Source: Desmonostoc vinosum HA7617-LM4 (GTDB taxonomy: Bacteria > Cyanobacteriota > Cyanobacteriia > Cyanobacteriales > Nostocaceae). From it: 64,000 nt of DNA. How positions within the stretch are numbered: the stretch's first letter is position 1; every line of letters begins with the position of its first letter. The translations under genes were made by a program, and so were the position numbers. The DNA is taken from NCBI GenBank assembly GCA_019359515.1, contig JAHHHC010000022.1:1-64000 (forward strand). The letters run 5' to 3'. Positions 26,854 to 35,608 of the stretch are shown here, one piece after another. Below the pieces are notes generated by a model, which searched no databases, was not told the DNA's origin, and saw nothing but the letters and a program-made list of their open reading frames with translations.

Positions 26854-27360
26854 TTAACTGCCAGTTAAGACTTGCCACAGCATTCTAATTATTATCACAG
26901 GCAACGCTACTAAGACAATGGCAATCAATAATAATCCTGCAAAAACCGCAAAGATAAACCATTTATTAGCGTTGTTTTTTTGGCTGGGAAACCTTAAGTA
27001 ATCTTCCAATAGCTTGACATTGTGAGTGTTAGCCGTCCAAGCAAAATCAAAAAAGTCACCTAATATCGGTATGGCACCAACTAAGCTATCGACAATTACA
27101 TTCACAATCATTCTGCCTAAAGTGGCACTGGGTACACCTAGTCGTGCGGCTTCTAGGATAATGTAGCAAGAAAGCATGACTCCTAAAAAATCACCGCCAA
27201 TAGGTATAAGTCCGATAATTGGATCTAGACCAATTCCTACTTGTGTACCAGGAATAGTAATATAATTGTCCAGTAGGCGACTAATTTGACGTAAGCGTTT
27301 TAGGGTGGGTGCTTTCGCATCAGGTTCAATCATCGAAAATCGAGATGTGGAATCAGGCAT
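26854..27360 (-). CDS. DUF4112 membrane protein
   Basis: A 168-residue protein matching DUF4112: RLLDNYITIPGTQVGIGLDPIIGLIPIGGDFLG (quoted in part: GIGLDPIIGLIPIGGD) and the partner motif VGAIPILGDFFDFAW. It has at least two membrane-embedded hydrophobic stretches plus a C-terminal helix (LLLIAIVLVALPVIIIRML). The function is unknown. It lies 30 bases upstream of the hydrolase on the same strand, so they may be co-transcribed. Confidence 0.86.
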   Translation of the reverse strand: MPDSTSRFSMIEPDAKAPTLKRLRQISRLLDNYITIPGTQVGIGLDPIIGLIPIGGDFLGVMLSCYIILEAARLGVPSATLGRMIVNVIVDSLVGAIPILGDFFDFAWTANTHNVKLLEDYLRFPSQKNNANKWFIFAVFAGLLLIAIVLVALPVIIIRMLWQVLTGS

Positions 27361-27429
27361 TGGAGCGATCGCTTATTTGTATTGGATTGTTAGATATTTT
27401 ACTGCCCTACTGAGATTTTTCAACTATTT

Positions 27430-28338
27430 CTATGATTGTGAATTTTGTGACTGCGCTTTGGAGCGCATATCTTCGCCTACAGTCACATTTAACTGATCCC
27501 CCACTAATAAAACCGAGGCACTCATCCATAGCCAGAGCATGAGAACAATCACAGCTCCGACAGCACCATATACTTTATTATAATTGCCAAAATTCGCGAC
27601 ATAAAGCCGAAACAGTCCAGATAAAATCGCCCAGAAAACAGCAGCGATAATTGCTCCTGGCATCATTGGTGTACCTGAGTTCCACACACTAGGGCCATAG
27701 CGGTAGATAAAGCCGAATGCGGTGGCAACGATACCTAAAGCTAAAGGCCAGCGTAACAGTTCCCAAAGATGCAGCAAAAAAATCAAAGAACCATTTTTAT
27801 GCACTACCATTTCTAATAGTAAATCGCTGATAAACACTAAAAAAGAAGCCAACACAAAAAGCAAAAGAGTACCAATTGTCAATCCCAAAGACACGAGTTT
27901 GGCTTTCCAAAAAGGGCGGATTTTTTCTGATGGAATTTGGTGAATTTGATCAAAGGCAGTCATAGCAGTACTTATTGCTCCCGAAGCAGTCCAGATTGCT
28001 AAGACAAAGCTGAGAGAAAATAAACCACTGTTTTTGGGGTTGGTAATTTCTGTAGTAGCAAAATCACGAATTAGAACTAGAGCTTCTTCTGGGGCAACTT
28101 GACTAATTTGATTTGCTAGTTGTTTAAATGTATCTTGCAGGGATTCTTCAAATAAACCGATCGCTGTGATCAGAGCAAGAATAGCTGGAAATAGCGATAA
28201 CATTGCATTGAAGGCAATTTCTGAGGCAAGTCCCAAAAGTCTTCTTTCGGTTGTCCTGGCAAAAGTTTTCTTGAGTATACGCCAATTGAGGTGACGAAAA
28301 AAGCGGACAAAACGAGGATTCGCCATGAAATTTTGCAT
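27430..28338 (-). CDS. YihY/BrkB-family inner-membrane protein
   Basis: A 302-residue multi-pass protein (about six helices) of the YihY/BrkB family, once wrongly called RNase BN. Recognisable parts are ERRLLGLASEIAFNAMLSLFPAILALITAIG near the start, the loop SGAISTAMTAFDQIHQIP, and YGAVGAVIVLMLWLWMSASVLLVGDQLN near the end (quoted in part). I chose the ATG at 28338; a GTG at 28344 is in frame. It is upstream of DUF4112 on the same strand. Function unsettled. Confidence 0.85.
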   Translation of the reverse strand: MQNFMANPRFVRFFRHLNWRILKKTFARTTERRLLGLASEIAFNAMLSLFPAILALITAIGLFEESLQDTFKQLANQISQVAPEEALVLIRDFATTEITNPKNSGLFSLSFVLAIWTASGAISTAMTAFDQIHQIPSEKIRPFWKAKLVSLGLTIGTLLLFVLASFLVFISDLLLEMVVHKNGSLIFLLHLWELLRWPLALGIVATAFGFIYRYGPSVWNSGTPMMPGAIIAAVFWAILSGLFRLYVANFGNYNKVYGAVGAVIVLMLWLWMSASVLLVGDQLNVTVGEDMRSKAQSQNSQS

Positions 28339-28439
28339 AAACACTAGTCAGATTCTTCATTAATGTGCCAAATTTAACTGGCGATCGCATCTATCTTTTT
28401 ACTACATTTTTCCGTAATAATACTGCTTTTGGAGGGTGA

Positions 28440-28533
28440 AGGGGAGATGAGGGAGTGAGGGGACGCGGAGAATAATCGATGACAATTCCCCAGTCCCCAA
28501 TCCCCAATCCCCAGTACCCAGTCCCCAGTCCCA
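28440..28533. repeat. Heptamer repeats in the leader of the next gene
   Basis: GGGAGATGAGGGAGTGAGGGG is followed by CAGTCCC/CAATCCC heptamers that run right up to the start codon at 28534, so the leader of that gene is made of repeat DNA. Confidence 0.7.
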
Positions 28534-29004
28534 ATGACTATGAATCAAAACTTAACACAACAATGGTTGGCGGAAATTCAGGCAATTAAACAGCAGATGG
28601 CGCAATTGCAACAAGAGCGCGATGCTGCTTGGGAAAGTGCTGAAAAATGGCGTCAACTCTACAATACAGAGGCAGAACAACGCCGTCGAGATACCCATTT
28701 ATCTCAAGTAGCGATCGCATCTTTAAAAGCAGAAGTTGAAAAGCCCCAAGGTATTGAGGCAAGAATATATGTTGAAGATACAGCAGTAACAGCTATCCAA
28801 CAAGAAATAGCAGAACTTAAATCTGTAGAGGAGTTACAAGCTAAACTGATAGCGGTGGTTAAAGAGCGCGATCGCTTGGTGCAAGCTTTAAAAACTGAGC
28901 AAGAAAACCATGCTCAAACCCGTAAAAGTCTTACTACGGCTTTGGGTGATGCCATAGATAGTTTGGCACACCAGCGAGCAGAAGCAGAAACTGAAAATTC
29001 TTAA
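28534..29004 (+). CDS. Coiled-coil hypothetical protein
   Basis: A 156-residue, largely helical protein. Two coiled-coil regions (about 10-60 with QQMAQLQQERDAAWESAEKW, and 85-150 with VVKERDRLVQALKTEQENH) flank a short break near KPQGIEARIYVED. No signal peptide or membrane segment. The function is not recognised; the composition suggests a scaffold or structural role. An internal ATG (third codon) is an alternative start. It lies alone after a block of repeats. Confidence 0.7.
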   Translation: MTMNQNLTQQWLAEIQAIKQQMAQLQQERDAAWESAEKWRQLYNTEAEQRRRDTHLSQVAIASLKAEVEKPQGIEARIYVEDTAVTAIQQEIAELKSVEELQAKLIAVVKERDRLVQALKTEQENHAQTRKSLTTALGDAIDSLAHQRAEAETENS

Positions 29005-29431
29005 CTGCTTATGAAGAGGGGAGTGGGGAGTGGGGAGTGGGGGAAGTTCAGTTCTATACCCTTGTTGTGTGATTGATTACATAGGCGTATAGCGTAAAAG
29101 GGATTGTGTACTGGGTGTAAAATCGAACTGTTCCCTGTTCCCTTTCTTTGTAATTAATTTTTCTTAGACACAGAAAAGTATTGTCGGCTGGCGATCATTA
29201 ATTGATCCCAAAGTTACATGATTAGGAAGGTGTTTCGAGGTACGGTTATCTACTTGAGAAATCCCTCCTGCGATCGCTGCTTACCTAAGATAAGACGCGG
29301 TAGATTGGATATGTAGCTTACAAAGCCAATTAAAAACTCGCTTGCTTGTGACGCGGCATTACTCCCTCAGAACTCCTACCAGATGAGGAGAAATCTTAAC
29401 CAATACCCTTTTTCAAGCGATTGTATGTATT
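29005..29431. other. Upstream region of the DUF1517 gene
   Basis: It begins with GGGGAGT heptamers (29015-29045), then unique sequence with one HIP1 site near 29271. The short dyad CTCCT-ACCAGATG-AGGAG (about 29368-29385) could hide a ribosome site in an mRNA leader. No gene seen. Confidence 0.4.
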
Positions 29432-30406
29432 ATGCGTAAACAACTACAACAGACCATCAAACCGCTGTTAAAAGTTTTCTTTGTCCTCAGCTTAGTGTTG
29501 ACTTTGGCACTTGGTCACGCCGATGGAGCATTAGCCGCCCGTAGTGGTGGTAGAATTGGTGGCGGTTCCTTCAGAGCGCCTTCTAGCCGCACTTACACAC
29601 CCCGTACCTACGCGCCTGGTGGCGGTGGGGGATACTACGCTCCTTATCCTGGCGGTGGATTTGGCTTTCCTTTCTTGATTCCCTTCTGGGGTATTGGGGG
29701 AGGGTTTGGCGGTTTGTTTACTATCTTAATCTTTTTGGCGATCGCTAACTTCTTGGTGCAAAGCTTCCGCCGTGCCTCCAGCGGTGAAACAGAAGTCGGT
29801 TACAGCGATAACCCCACTGTTTCTGTAAATCGTTTGCAAGTTGGTTTGTTAGCGCAAGCTCGTGATTTGCAAAGTGAACTCAACCACATTGCCGAAACTG
29901 CTGATACCAACTCCCCAGAGGGGAGAGCAGAAGTGCTACAAGAAGCTAGTTTAGCTTTACTGCGTCATCCTGAGTATTGGGTATATGCAGGTGTTGGAAC
30001 TCAGCAAGCAAAGCTTAACTCTGCTGAAGCACAGTTCAACCGCTTATCATTAGCAGAACGTAGCAAGTTTAGTGAAGAAACTCTTTCTAATGTCAACAAC
30101 CAGCTAAAAGCAGCTCTTGCTAACGAAGCTTTACCACCTGCTGGTGAACTCGATAATCCTACTCGCCTCATTAGCGAAGGCCCTGGAGAATATATCATCG
30201 TCACTTTGCTGGCGGCGACATTGGGTAAATTTGAAATCCCAAAAATTAACAGCACTGATGACTTGCGTCAAGCTTTGCGGCAATTTGGTAGTATGTCTAG
30301 CGATCAACTTTTGGCAATTGAAGTACTTTGGACTCCGCAAGCAGAAGGCGATACTTTAACATCTGATGATGTGTTGGCAGGGTATCCCGATTTGAGACTT
30401 GTTTAA
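29432..30406 (+). CDS. DUF1517 membrane protein
   Basis: A 324-residue protein with an N-terminal signal/anchor (LLKVFFVLSLVLTLALGHADGALAA), a Gly/Tyr/Pro-rich low-complexity stretch (about 35-75), one transmembrane segment (GGLFTILIFLAIANFLVQSF) and a C-terminal soluble DUF1517 domain (about 125-324) with NRLQVGLLAQARDLQSEL and GPGEYIIVTLLAATLG. DUF1517 proteins occur in cyanobacteria and plastids; no activity is established. A perfect terminator follows. Confidence 0.88.
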   Translation: MRKQLQQTIKPLLKVFFVLSLVLTLALGHADGALAARSGGRIGGGSFRAPSSRTYTPRTYAPGGGGGYYAPYPGGGFGFPFLIPFWGIGGGFGGLFTILIFLAIANFLVQSFRRASSGETEVGYSDNPTVSVNRLQVGLLAQARDLQSELNHIAETADTNSPEGRAEVLQEASLALLRHPEYWVYAGVGTQQAKLNSAEAQFNRLSLAERSKFSEETLSNVNNQLKAALANEALPPAGELDNPTRLISEGPGEYIIVTLLAATLGKFEIPKINSTDDLRQALRQFGSMSSDQLLAIEVLWTPQAEGDTLTSDDVLAGYPDLRLV

Positions 30407-30444
30407 AGACTGAAAATTAAAGAGACGCGTCATGGTGCGTACCA

Positions 30445-30474
30445 AAAGCCTCATCAGAATTCTGATGAGGCTTT
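30445..30474 (+). terminator. Terminator of the DUF1517 gene
   Basis: A 30-base perfect palindrome: AAAGCCTCATCAGAA is followed directly by its reverse complement, with CTTTCATTT at the end. It lies 39 bases after the stop. Confidence 0.75.
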
Positions 30475-30606
30475 CATTTAGCTTGAACCGACAGAAGCCC
30501 CACACTGTATTCAGTGTGGGAGTATAAGAAAAATTTTAGCCAGATATATTTGCTTTTATATAATTTTTAGCTGAGAAAAAGCAAATATTATTTATTGTCA
30601 AATCAA

Positions 30607-30775
30607 TAGACCTCTTGCAAAAGTCGGATACTCGCCAGAAAATAAATTTTCTGGCTGATAACTCAAGTCGGTTGAAACCGACTAATAACAGTATTTTTAG
30701 TCCGTTTCAACGGACTTTTGCTATTAGGCAGAGACTTGAGTCTCTGACGGTTCAAGTATTTTTGCAAGAAGTCTA
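30607..30775. mobile_element. 169-bp MITE-like element, copy 1
   Basis: The ends are inverted repeats (TAGACCTCTTGCAAAA and TTTTGCAAGAAGTCTA, one mismatch), with TA at each tip that may be the target duplication of an IS630/mariner-type element. Inside are four compact hairpins in a row: CCAGAAAAT-AA-ATTTTCTGG, GTCGGTT-GA-AACCGAC, GTCCGTT-TC-AACGGAC and CAGAGACT-TG-AGTCTCTG. No protein is encoded. A near-identical inverted copy lies at 46612-46780. Confidence 0.85.
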
Positions 30776-30869
30776 CTAATCAAAGGTGATTAATAAATGA
30801 TATTTTTTGCCATCTACCATTAGGATTAAATTTATTTGACCAAACCTACGTTACTATTTTTAGCGCTCT

Positions 30870-31175
30870 CTATTCTTTAATTTGGTGCGAATTTTCCAGC
30901 TTGTCTAAATTTACCCAACGATTAACAAATTCGTTATCGTTTTTGCGTACTTTGATTTGCAGTTTCTTGGAGCCTATTTTGACCACTTCGGCAGGAATTC
31001 TTTGAATATCGTTAGAATCTGCACGAGCTTTATAAAGCCAGACGACTTTTTGACCTACTGCGTAGCTAGGATGACTAATGGAAGAAAGTGGTTGATCATC
31101 TGCCAAAGAGGGCTGGATAATTACTAAGTTAAACAAAAGGACTAAAGCAACCACGACTATTCTGAAAACTTTCAT
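30870..31175 (-). CDS. Exported hypothetical protein with SH3-like segment
   Basis: A 101-residue protein with a signal peptide (MKVFRIVVVALVLLFNLVII...SLA). The mature part contains SYAVGQKVVWLYKAR and AEVVKIGSKKLQIKVRK, a strand pattern like an SH3/Tudor-type barrel. The function is not recognised. It is expressed away from the MITE-like element. Confidence 0.65.
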   Translation of the reverse strand: MKVFRIVVVALVLLFNLVIIQPSLADDQPLSSISHPSYAVGQKVVWLYKARADSNDIQRIPAEVVKIGSKKLQIKVRKNDNEFVNRWVNLDKLENSHQIKE

Positions 31176-31341
31176 AATGCTCTTATTTTTGCCAATGCTC
31201 TAATTAAGAAAATAACATTTTCAGCATGATTCAATTATTTGGTTAAAGCAAATGCTTTTTGTTTTCAAAATACTCAAAAGATAGTTTTGATGAGAGAATT
31301 TAAATTTCAGGCGATCGCAATCATCAAAACGCTGCCTTAAC

Positions 31342-31998
31342 CTACTCTACACGACTACGCACCAGTTTCTCAGTAACTTTGTGATTGTCACCAATCGGTT
31401 GGGTAAAGTCGAAGGGTTTGTTTGCAGAGTTCATCTTGGGGAATTGATCACTGTTTATTTGAAAATTGAGTCCTGGCATCAGGCTAACTTTTGTTTGTTT
31501 AATTGCTTTAGATGCAGGTACTAAACTTACTCTTAACTCATTCAAAGTCTGCTGCTGTTGTTTGATAATTAGGGTTAGTTCTTCTAGCTGCTTGGAGTGC
31601 AAATCATCTAATTTTTCATGCAACAGTTCAATATGTTGCCCAGATTCTAAGTTGACTTTATGGTTCTTTTCAGCTTTTTTGCGGTCAATTTCAGACTGAC
31701 GGTTTTGACTCATCAACACAACTGGTGCTGTGTAGGCTGAAGCAAATGAAAACACCAAATTTAGCATCATGAATGGTGACTCGTCCCAATGGGGAACTCC
31801 AGGCATTACATTTAAGCCAACCCACCCAGCTAATACGGCACTTTGACCAATCAAAAATCCCCAAGAACCTACTTGTGATGCTAGTTTATCCGCAAGACGC
31901 TGACCACGAGTTATTTTTTCAGTAGTGTTGTCTGCATCTAATTTTTGAACTATGTTTGCATTGACATCGCTTGGTGATACTCTGTTTACTGGATTCAT
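31342..31998 (-). CDS. DUF1003 membrane protein
   Basis: A 218-residue protein. An N-terminal cytosolic part is followed by two membrane helices with the family core GSWGFLIGQSAVLAGWVGLN and the loop HWDESPFMMLNLVFSFASAYTAPVVLMSQNRQ (quoted in part). A coiled-coil (about 120-165) and a polar tail follow. DUF1003 proteins are widespread and of unknown role. No operon partner is evident. Confidence 0.85.
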   Translation of the reverse strand: MNPVNRVSPSDVNANIVQKLDADNTTEKITRGQRLADKLASQVGSWGFLIGQSAVLAGWVGLNVMPGVPHWDESPFMMLNLVFSFASAYTAPVVLMSQNRQSEIDRKKAEKNHKVNLESGQHIELLHEKLDDLHSKQLEELTLIIKQQQQTLNELRVSLVPASKAIKQTKVSLMPGLNFQINSDQFPKMNSANKPFDFTQPIGDNHKVTEKLVRSRVE

Positions 31999-32200
31999 AT
32001 TGCACCTCTGGCGTTACTTCAATTTGTCTTTGACCTCATGACTTTTAATTTACGCTCATTAAAAGATAGAATCAAATATTCTTTTTTGTCTAAATGATAA
32101 ATAAAAGTGATGGGTGCATATAGTTAAAGCTGGCTTGATTCATGAAATTATTTGCTGAGGTGGGGAGTGGAGAGGTTGTTCTAATAGGAAGAAAAAAGTA

Positions 32201-33190
32201 ATGGATGTGATTAACTTCAAAGCATTTTCTGTAGCTTCTGCTAGTGCAGCAATGATTGTGTTAGGTGTCAGTGAAACGCTAATTGCTGCAACTTTTAATC
32301 CGTCTCCAATATTTAAAGATGTGGCTAGCTATCAAACTACAATCTCCGCTAGTAAGCATTCAGCAGACATTTACTATCCCAACCCCAAAGACTTGAAAAC
32401 TAGCAAATATTCGTTTCCTGTAGTGTTGTTGTTGCAAGGCGCACTTGTGGATAAAGCGAATTATTCAGATTTTGCCAGCATAGTAGCTCGCTATGGATTT
32501 ATAGTGGTTGTACCGAATAGCGATCGCTACGTTCCACGTTTGGGTAAAAAAGCACTTTTACCTCAAACTTCCGAAATTAATGCCGTTTTACAACAAATGG
32601 TGAAAGAAAATTTCAAATCTAGTTCACCTGTGACAGGTAAAGTCAACACACGAAAACTAGCTTTGCTTGGACACTCTTTCGGCGGTGCTGTAGGATTATC
32701 TGCAATTGGCAACCTCTGCGTCAAGTCTCTTTCTCTATGTGAAAGTGACTTCAAACGTCCCAAGGAACTTGTAGCTGGAGCATTTTTTGGAGCAAATCTC
32801 CGCGATAGTAAAGACAAGTTTATCACCATCAACAATTCTGGAATTCCCATTGCCCTATTACAAGGAACTTTAGATAATAGGGCACTTCCTTATAGGGCTG
32901 AAGGAACCTACAAAAATATTCAAAGTCCCCCCAAAGCGTTGATTAGTATTTCTGGTGTAAATCATTTTGGTATAACCAATACCAATAGTCCTGTAGGAGC
33001 AATACCAGACCCTACTAACTCTACCCTGAATCAAGATGTGGCAGTAGAAACTATTGCTCGTTGGAGTGGTCTTTTTTTGCGTGCTAGTGTTCTTGGCGAC
33101 AAAGGTGCTTTTGATTACGTATATTACACAGGCGATGATCTTGATCCAAATGTGGTTGTCACCAACCCAGTTAACGTAACTCGTAAGTAG
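32201..33190 (+). CDS. Exported alpha/beta hydrolase (chlorophyllase/PETase-like fold)
   Basis: A 329-residue hydrolase with an N-terminal export signal (about 1-30, ASASAAMIVLGVSETLIAA). The triad is visible: nucleophile in LALLGHSFGGAVGL, acid in LLQGTLDNRALP and His in ISGVNHFGIT. The order and the FPVVLLLQGALVDKANY start fit the dienelactone-hydrolase-related or chlorophyllase-like group; the substrate is unknown. It probably acts in the periplasm. It is convergent with the next gene. Confidence 0.82.
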   Translation: MDVINFKAFSVASASAAMIVLGVSETLIAATFNPSPIFKDVASYQTTISASKHSADIYYPNPKDLKTSKYSFPVVLLLQGALVDKANYSDFASIVARYGFIVVVPNSDRYVPRLGKKALLPQTSEINAVLQQMVKENFKSSSPVTGKVNTRKLALLGHSFGGAVGLSAIGNLCVKSLSLCESDFKRPKELVAGAFFGANLRDSKDKFITINNSGIPIALLQGTLDNRALPYRAEGTYKNIQSPPKALISISGVNHFGITNTNSPVGAIPDPTNSTLNQDVAVETIARWSGLFLRASVLGDKGAFDYVYYTGDDLDPNVVVTNPVNVTRK

Positions 33191-33252
33191 CAGGGGATTG
33201 GGAATGGGGCTTAATCTTCCCCAGTCCCCAATCCCCAATCCCCAGTCCCCAA
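33191..33252. repeat. Heptamer repeats between convergent genes
   Basis: GGGGATTGGGAATGGGG pairs in part with CCCCAGTCCCCAATCCCCAATCCCC, forming a possible long imperfect hairpin that fills the gap between two convergent stops and could end both transcripts. Confidence 0.6.
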
Positions 33253-35094
33253 TCAGCACTCATTAAATGCCACGCGAAAGCCACATATTCTCAACCCCCC
33301 ATCTGACTCATTCCAGCTACGGCTGGCGCTGCGACAAAGTTCGGCGCTGAAACTCCAAGAACCACCCCGTAGCACTCGACGGTTAAAGTCGCCACCCAAC
33401 TGCCAAACTTTACCGTCAGTTGGTGCGCCATTATAGTTGTTATGCCATGGGTCAGCACACCATTCCCAAACTTGCCCGTGCATATCATATAATCCAAAAG
33501 CGTTCGCTACTTGAAAACTGCCCACGTCTGTTGTCTCTCTGCGATATCTCCCTTTGGATTCGACAGTTTCATCACTGCTACAGTTCACTAATTCAGAGGT
33601 AATCGTTTCACCAAAATGGAAAGATGTGGTAGTGCCAGCACGACAAGCATATTCCCATTCTGCTTCGCTGGGTAAACGATAGTCGCGTCCAGTTTTTTGC
33701 GACAGCCTCAGACAAAATTCCACCGCTTCATGCCAAGATACACTTTCTACTGGTCGATTTAGACCTCTGTATTTGGAAGGATTAGGATTTAAATTCTGTT
33801 TAACTTTGGGTAGTGCTGCTATAACTCTCCACTGTGCTTGGGTGATGGGGTATTTACTCATGAAAAAAGGTTCAACTGTAATTTGATGCTGAGGACGTTC
33901 ATCGGCATCACCTTCAGACTCTGGTGAACCCATGATGTATGTGCCACCAGGAATCGATATCATTGCTAGGGCGACATTTTTACTCAATTCTTCAGCAAAA
34001 AACTTCGCATTGTGGCGATCGCGATTAACTTCTCTACCAGCTGTGTCTACTGTTACTATATCAAACTCAAAGTTTTCTAAGGGCGGTAGTGGGATTATGA
34101 TTTTTTCTGGTGGAGGTAGTGATGTCGGTTGGGCAACAGTCGGAATTTTGAGAGTAACAGGTGCGATCGTAGATGTTGTAGACTGCAAATCATCGAGAAC
34201 TGCTGCCGCTGTTTGATATCTGTCATTTGGTAAATGTTTCAGTAATTTATCTAAAATTTTATTTAAATCGTCACTAATTGTAATACCTTTTTCTTGTAAT
34301 CGTTCGTGCCATAACCATTTAGCATTCATCGCATCATAAAGAGAATCATTAATTTGTCCATAGGCATCTTGTAAGGGCAAACATTGAGTTAAAAGACGTA
34401 CACAAGTTACACCCAAAGCATATAAATCGCTCGCGTGACAAGCAAATCCAGCCATTTGTTCTGTCGGTGCATAACCGACGGTATAAATTACCGTCGCTTG
34501 TCTCGCTATACTAGTTTGTGTTACCTGTTTAGCACCACCAAAATCAATTAATACCGGCTTACCATCACTTTCCCGACGAATAATATTATCTGGTTTAATA
34601 TCTCGATGAATAACATTACAAGAATGAATAAATTCCAGAACTGGTAATAGATCACTTAGAAGTTCTCGGACTTGTTTTTCGTCATATACATGTTGCCGAA
34701 TTTCTTGTAAAAGAGTTTGTCCTTGAATAAACTCTTGTACTAAGTATAAGCTAGAACCTTGTTCAAAATAAGCTAGTAATCTAGGAATTTGAGTGTGGTT
34801 TTCTCCTAATTCATACAACCGGAAAGCCTCTTCTTTGAAAAATTGTGCCGCTTTAGTACGTTGTCCTGTTCCTTGAATTTGTGGAAAAAATTGCTTGATG
34901 ACACAAGGGGCATCCAATCTGTCTGCATCTTCGGTTTCGTAAGTTCTACTGAACCCACCTTCACCTAATAGTTTCAATACACGGTAGCGATTCCTGAGAA
35001 GCTTGCCAAAGTTGCTTTGTCCGCAACTTATGCAAAATCTATTGCTTTCAGGATTAAATGGATTTGAGCAATTGGGATTTTGGCAGATTTGCAT
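33253..35094 (-). CDS. Ser/Thr kinase fused to a formylglycine-generating-enzyme-like domain
   Basis: A 613-residue protein. It has an N-terminal zinc ribbon (CQNPNCSNPFNPESNRFCISCG), a Hanks kinase (about 36-300; LGEGGFSRTYE, HRDIKPDNIIRR, IDFGGAKQ) and a C-terminal FGE/SUMF1 fold (about 375-612; MISIPGGTYIMGSPESE, RLPSEAEWEYACRAG, VWEWCADPW, RVLRGGSWSF, GFRVAFNEC). True FGEs oxidise sulfatase cysteines; in kinase fusions the domain is more likely a C-type-lectin-like binding module. In cyanobacteria such fusions are often targets of diversity-generating retroelements, and the last 35 residues have that look (see findings). Confidence 0.93.
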   Translation of the reverse strand: MQICQNPNCSNPFNPESNRFCISCGQSNFGKLLRNRYRVLKLLGEGGFSRTYETEDADRLDAPCVIKQFFPQIQGTGQRTKAAQFFKEEAFRLYELGENHTQIPRLLAYFEQGSSLYLVQEFIQGQTLLQEIRQHVYDEKQVRELLSDLLPVLEFIHSCNVIHRDIKPDNIIRRESDGKPVLIDFGGAKQVTQTSIARQATVIYTVGYAPTEQMAGFACHASDLYALGVTCVRLLTQCLPLQDAYGQINDSLYDAMNAKWLWHERLQEKGITISDDLNKILDKLLKHLPNDRYQTAAAVLDDLQSTTSTIAPVTLKIPTVAQPTSLPPPEKIIIPLPPLENFEFDIVTVDTAGREVNRDRHNAKFFAEELSKNVALAMISIPGGTYIMGSPESEGDADERPQHQITVEPFFMSKYPITQAQWRVIAALPKVKQNLNPNPSKYRGLNRPVESVSWHEAVEFCLRLSQKTGRDYRLPSEAEWEYACRAGTTTSFHFGETITSELVNCSSDETVESKGRYRRETTDVGSFQVANAFGLYDMHGQVWEWCADPWHNNYNGAPTDGKVWQLGGDFNRRVLRGGSWSFSAELCRSASRSWNESDGGLRICGFRVAFNEC

Positions 35095-35608
35095 AATGAA
35101 GAGGAAATAGCATCTTGTCCAAAGCTAGCCCCAAAATTATCTAATTGAAAATAGCTATGTAGAGAAGCGAACACGGATGTTTATTTAAAGCAGCATCACA
35201 GAGAATAGGGTTGAAAGTCTTTTGTGATATGACTTTGTTCGGAAAATTTGTACCCTATTTATCTGCGCTCTACTTTATGTGTTTAAAACTTCTCCACACA
35301 TCAGGATAAAAATGAAGAGATTCTATTGATTTACTTATCTGTGTTGGGACGTTTTAAATATGAGTAGATATAAATGCACGCATAGTTATTCTATAAAAAA
35401 TCATATGCGAAACTTTAAAGTTCGTCAATATATTCAAGTCTATGAAATTTGTAACAATTGGCTCAGTTTTTCTAATTTACCAATAAGTTCCAAATCTAAT
35501 TTTGAACGTAATTATTATTACCAATTATCTGTATCATCGAAGAAGGGAACAGGGAAAAGAATATGTTTTGTTTCTTGTTCTCTAAAATACTAATGTTCCC
35601 TTTTGAAT
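35095..35608. other. Intergenic region without a supported gene
   Basis: About 510 bases upstream of the kinase-FGE gene and downstream of potC. A 77-codon + strand frame (35360-35593) is present but composition and sequence do not look coding. No hairpin of note. Confidence 0.4.

Noticed and set aside
35360-35593. 77-codon + strand ORF
   Set aside because: No recognisable domain, poor ribosome site, non-coding composition.
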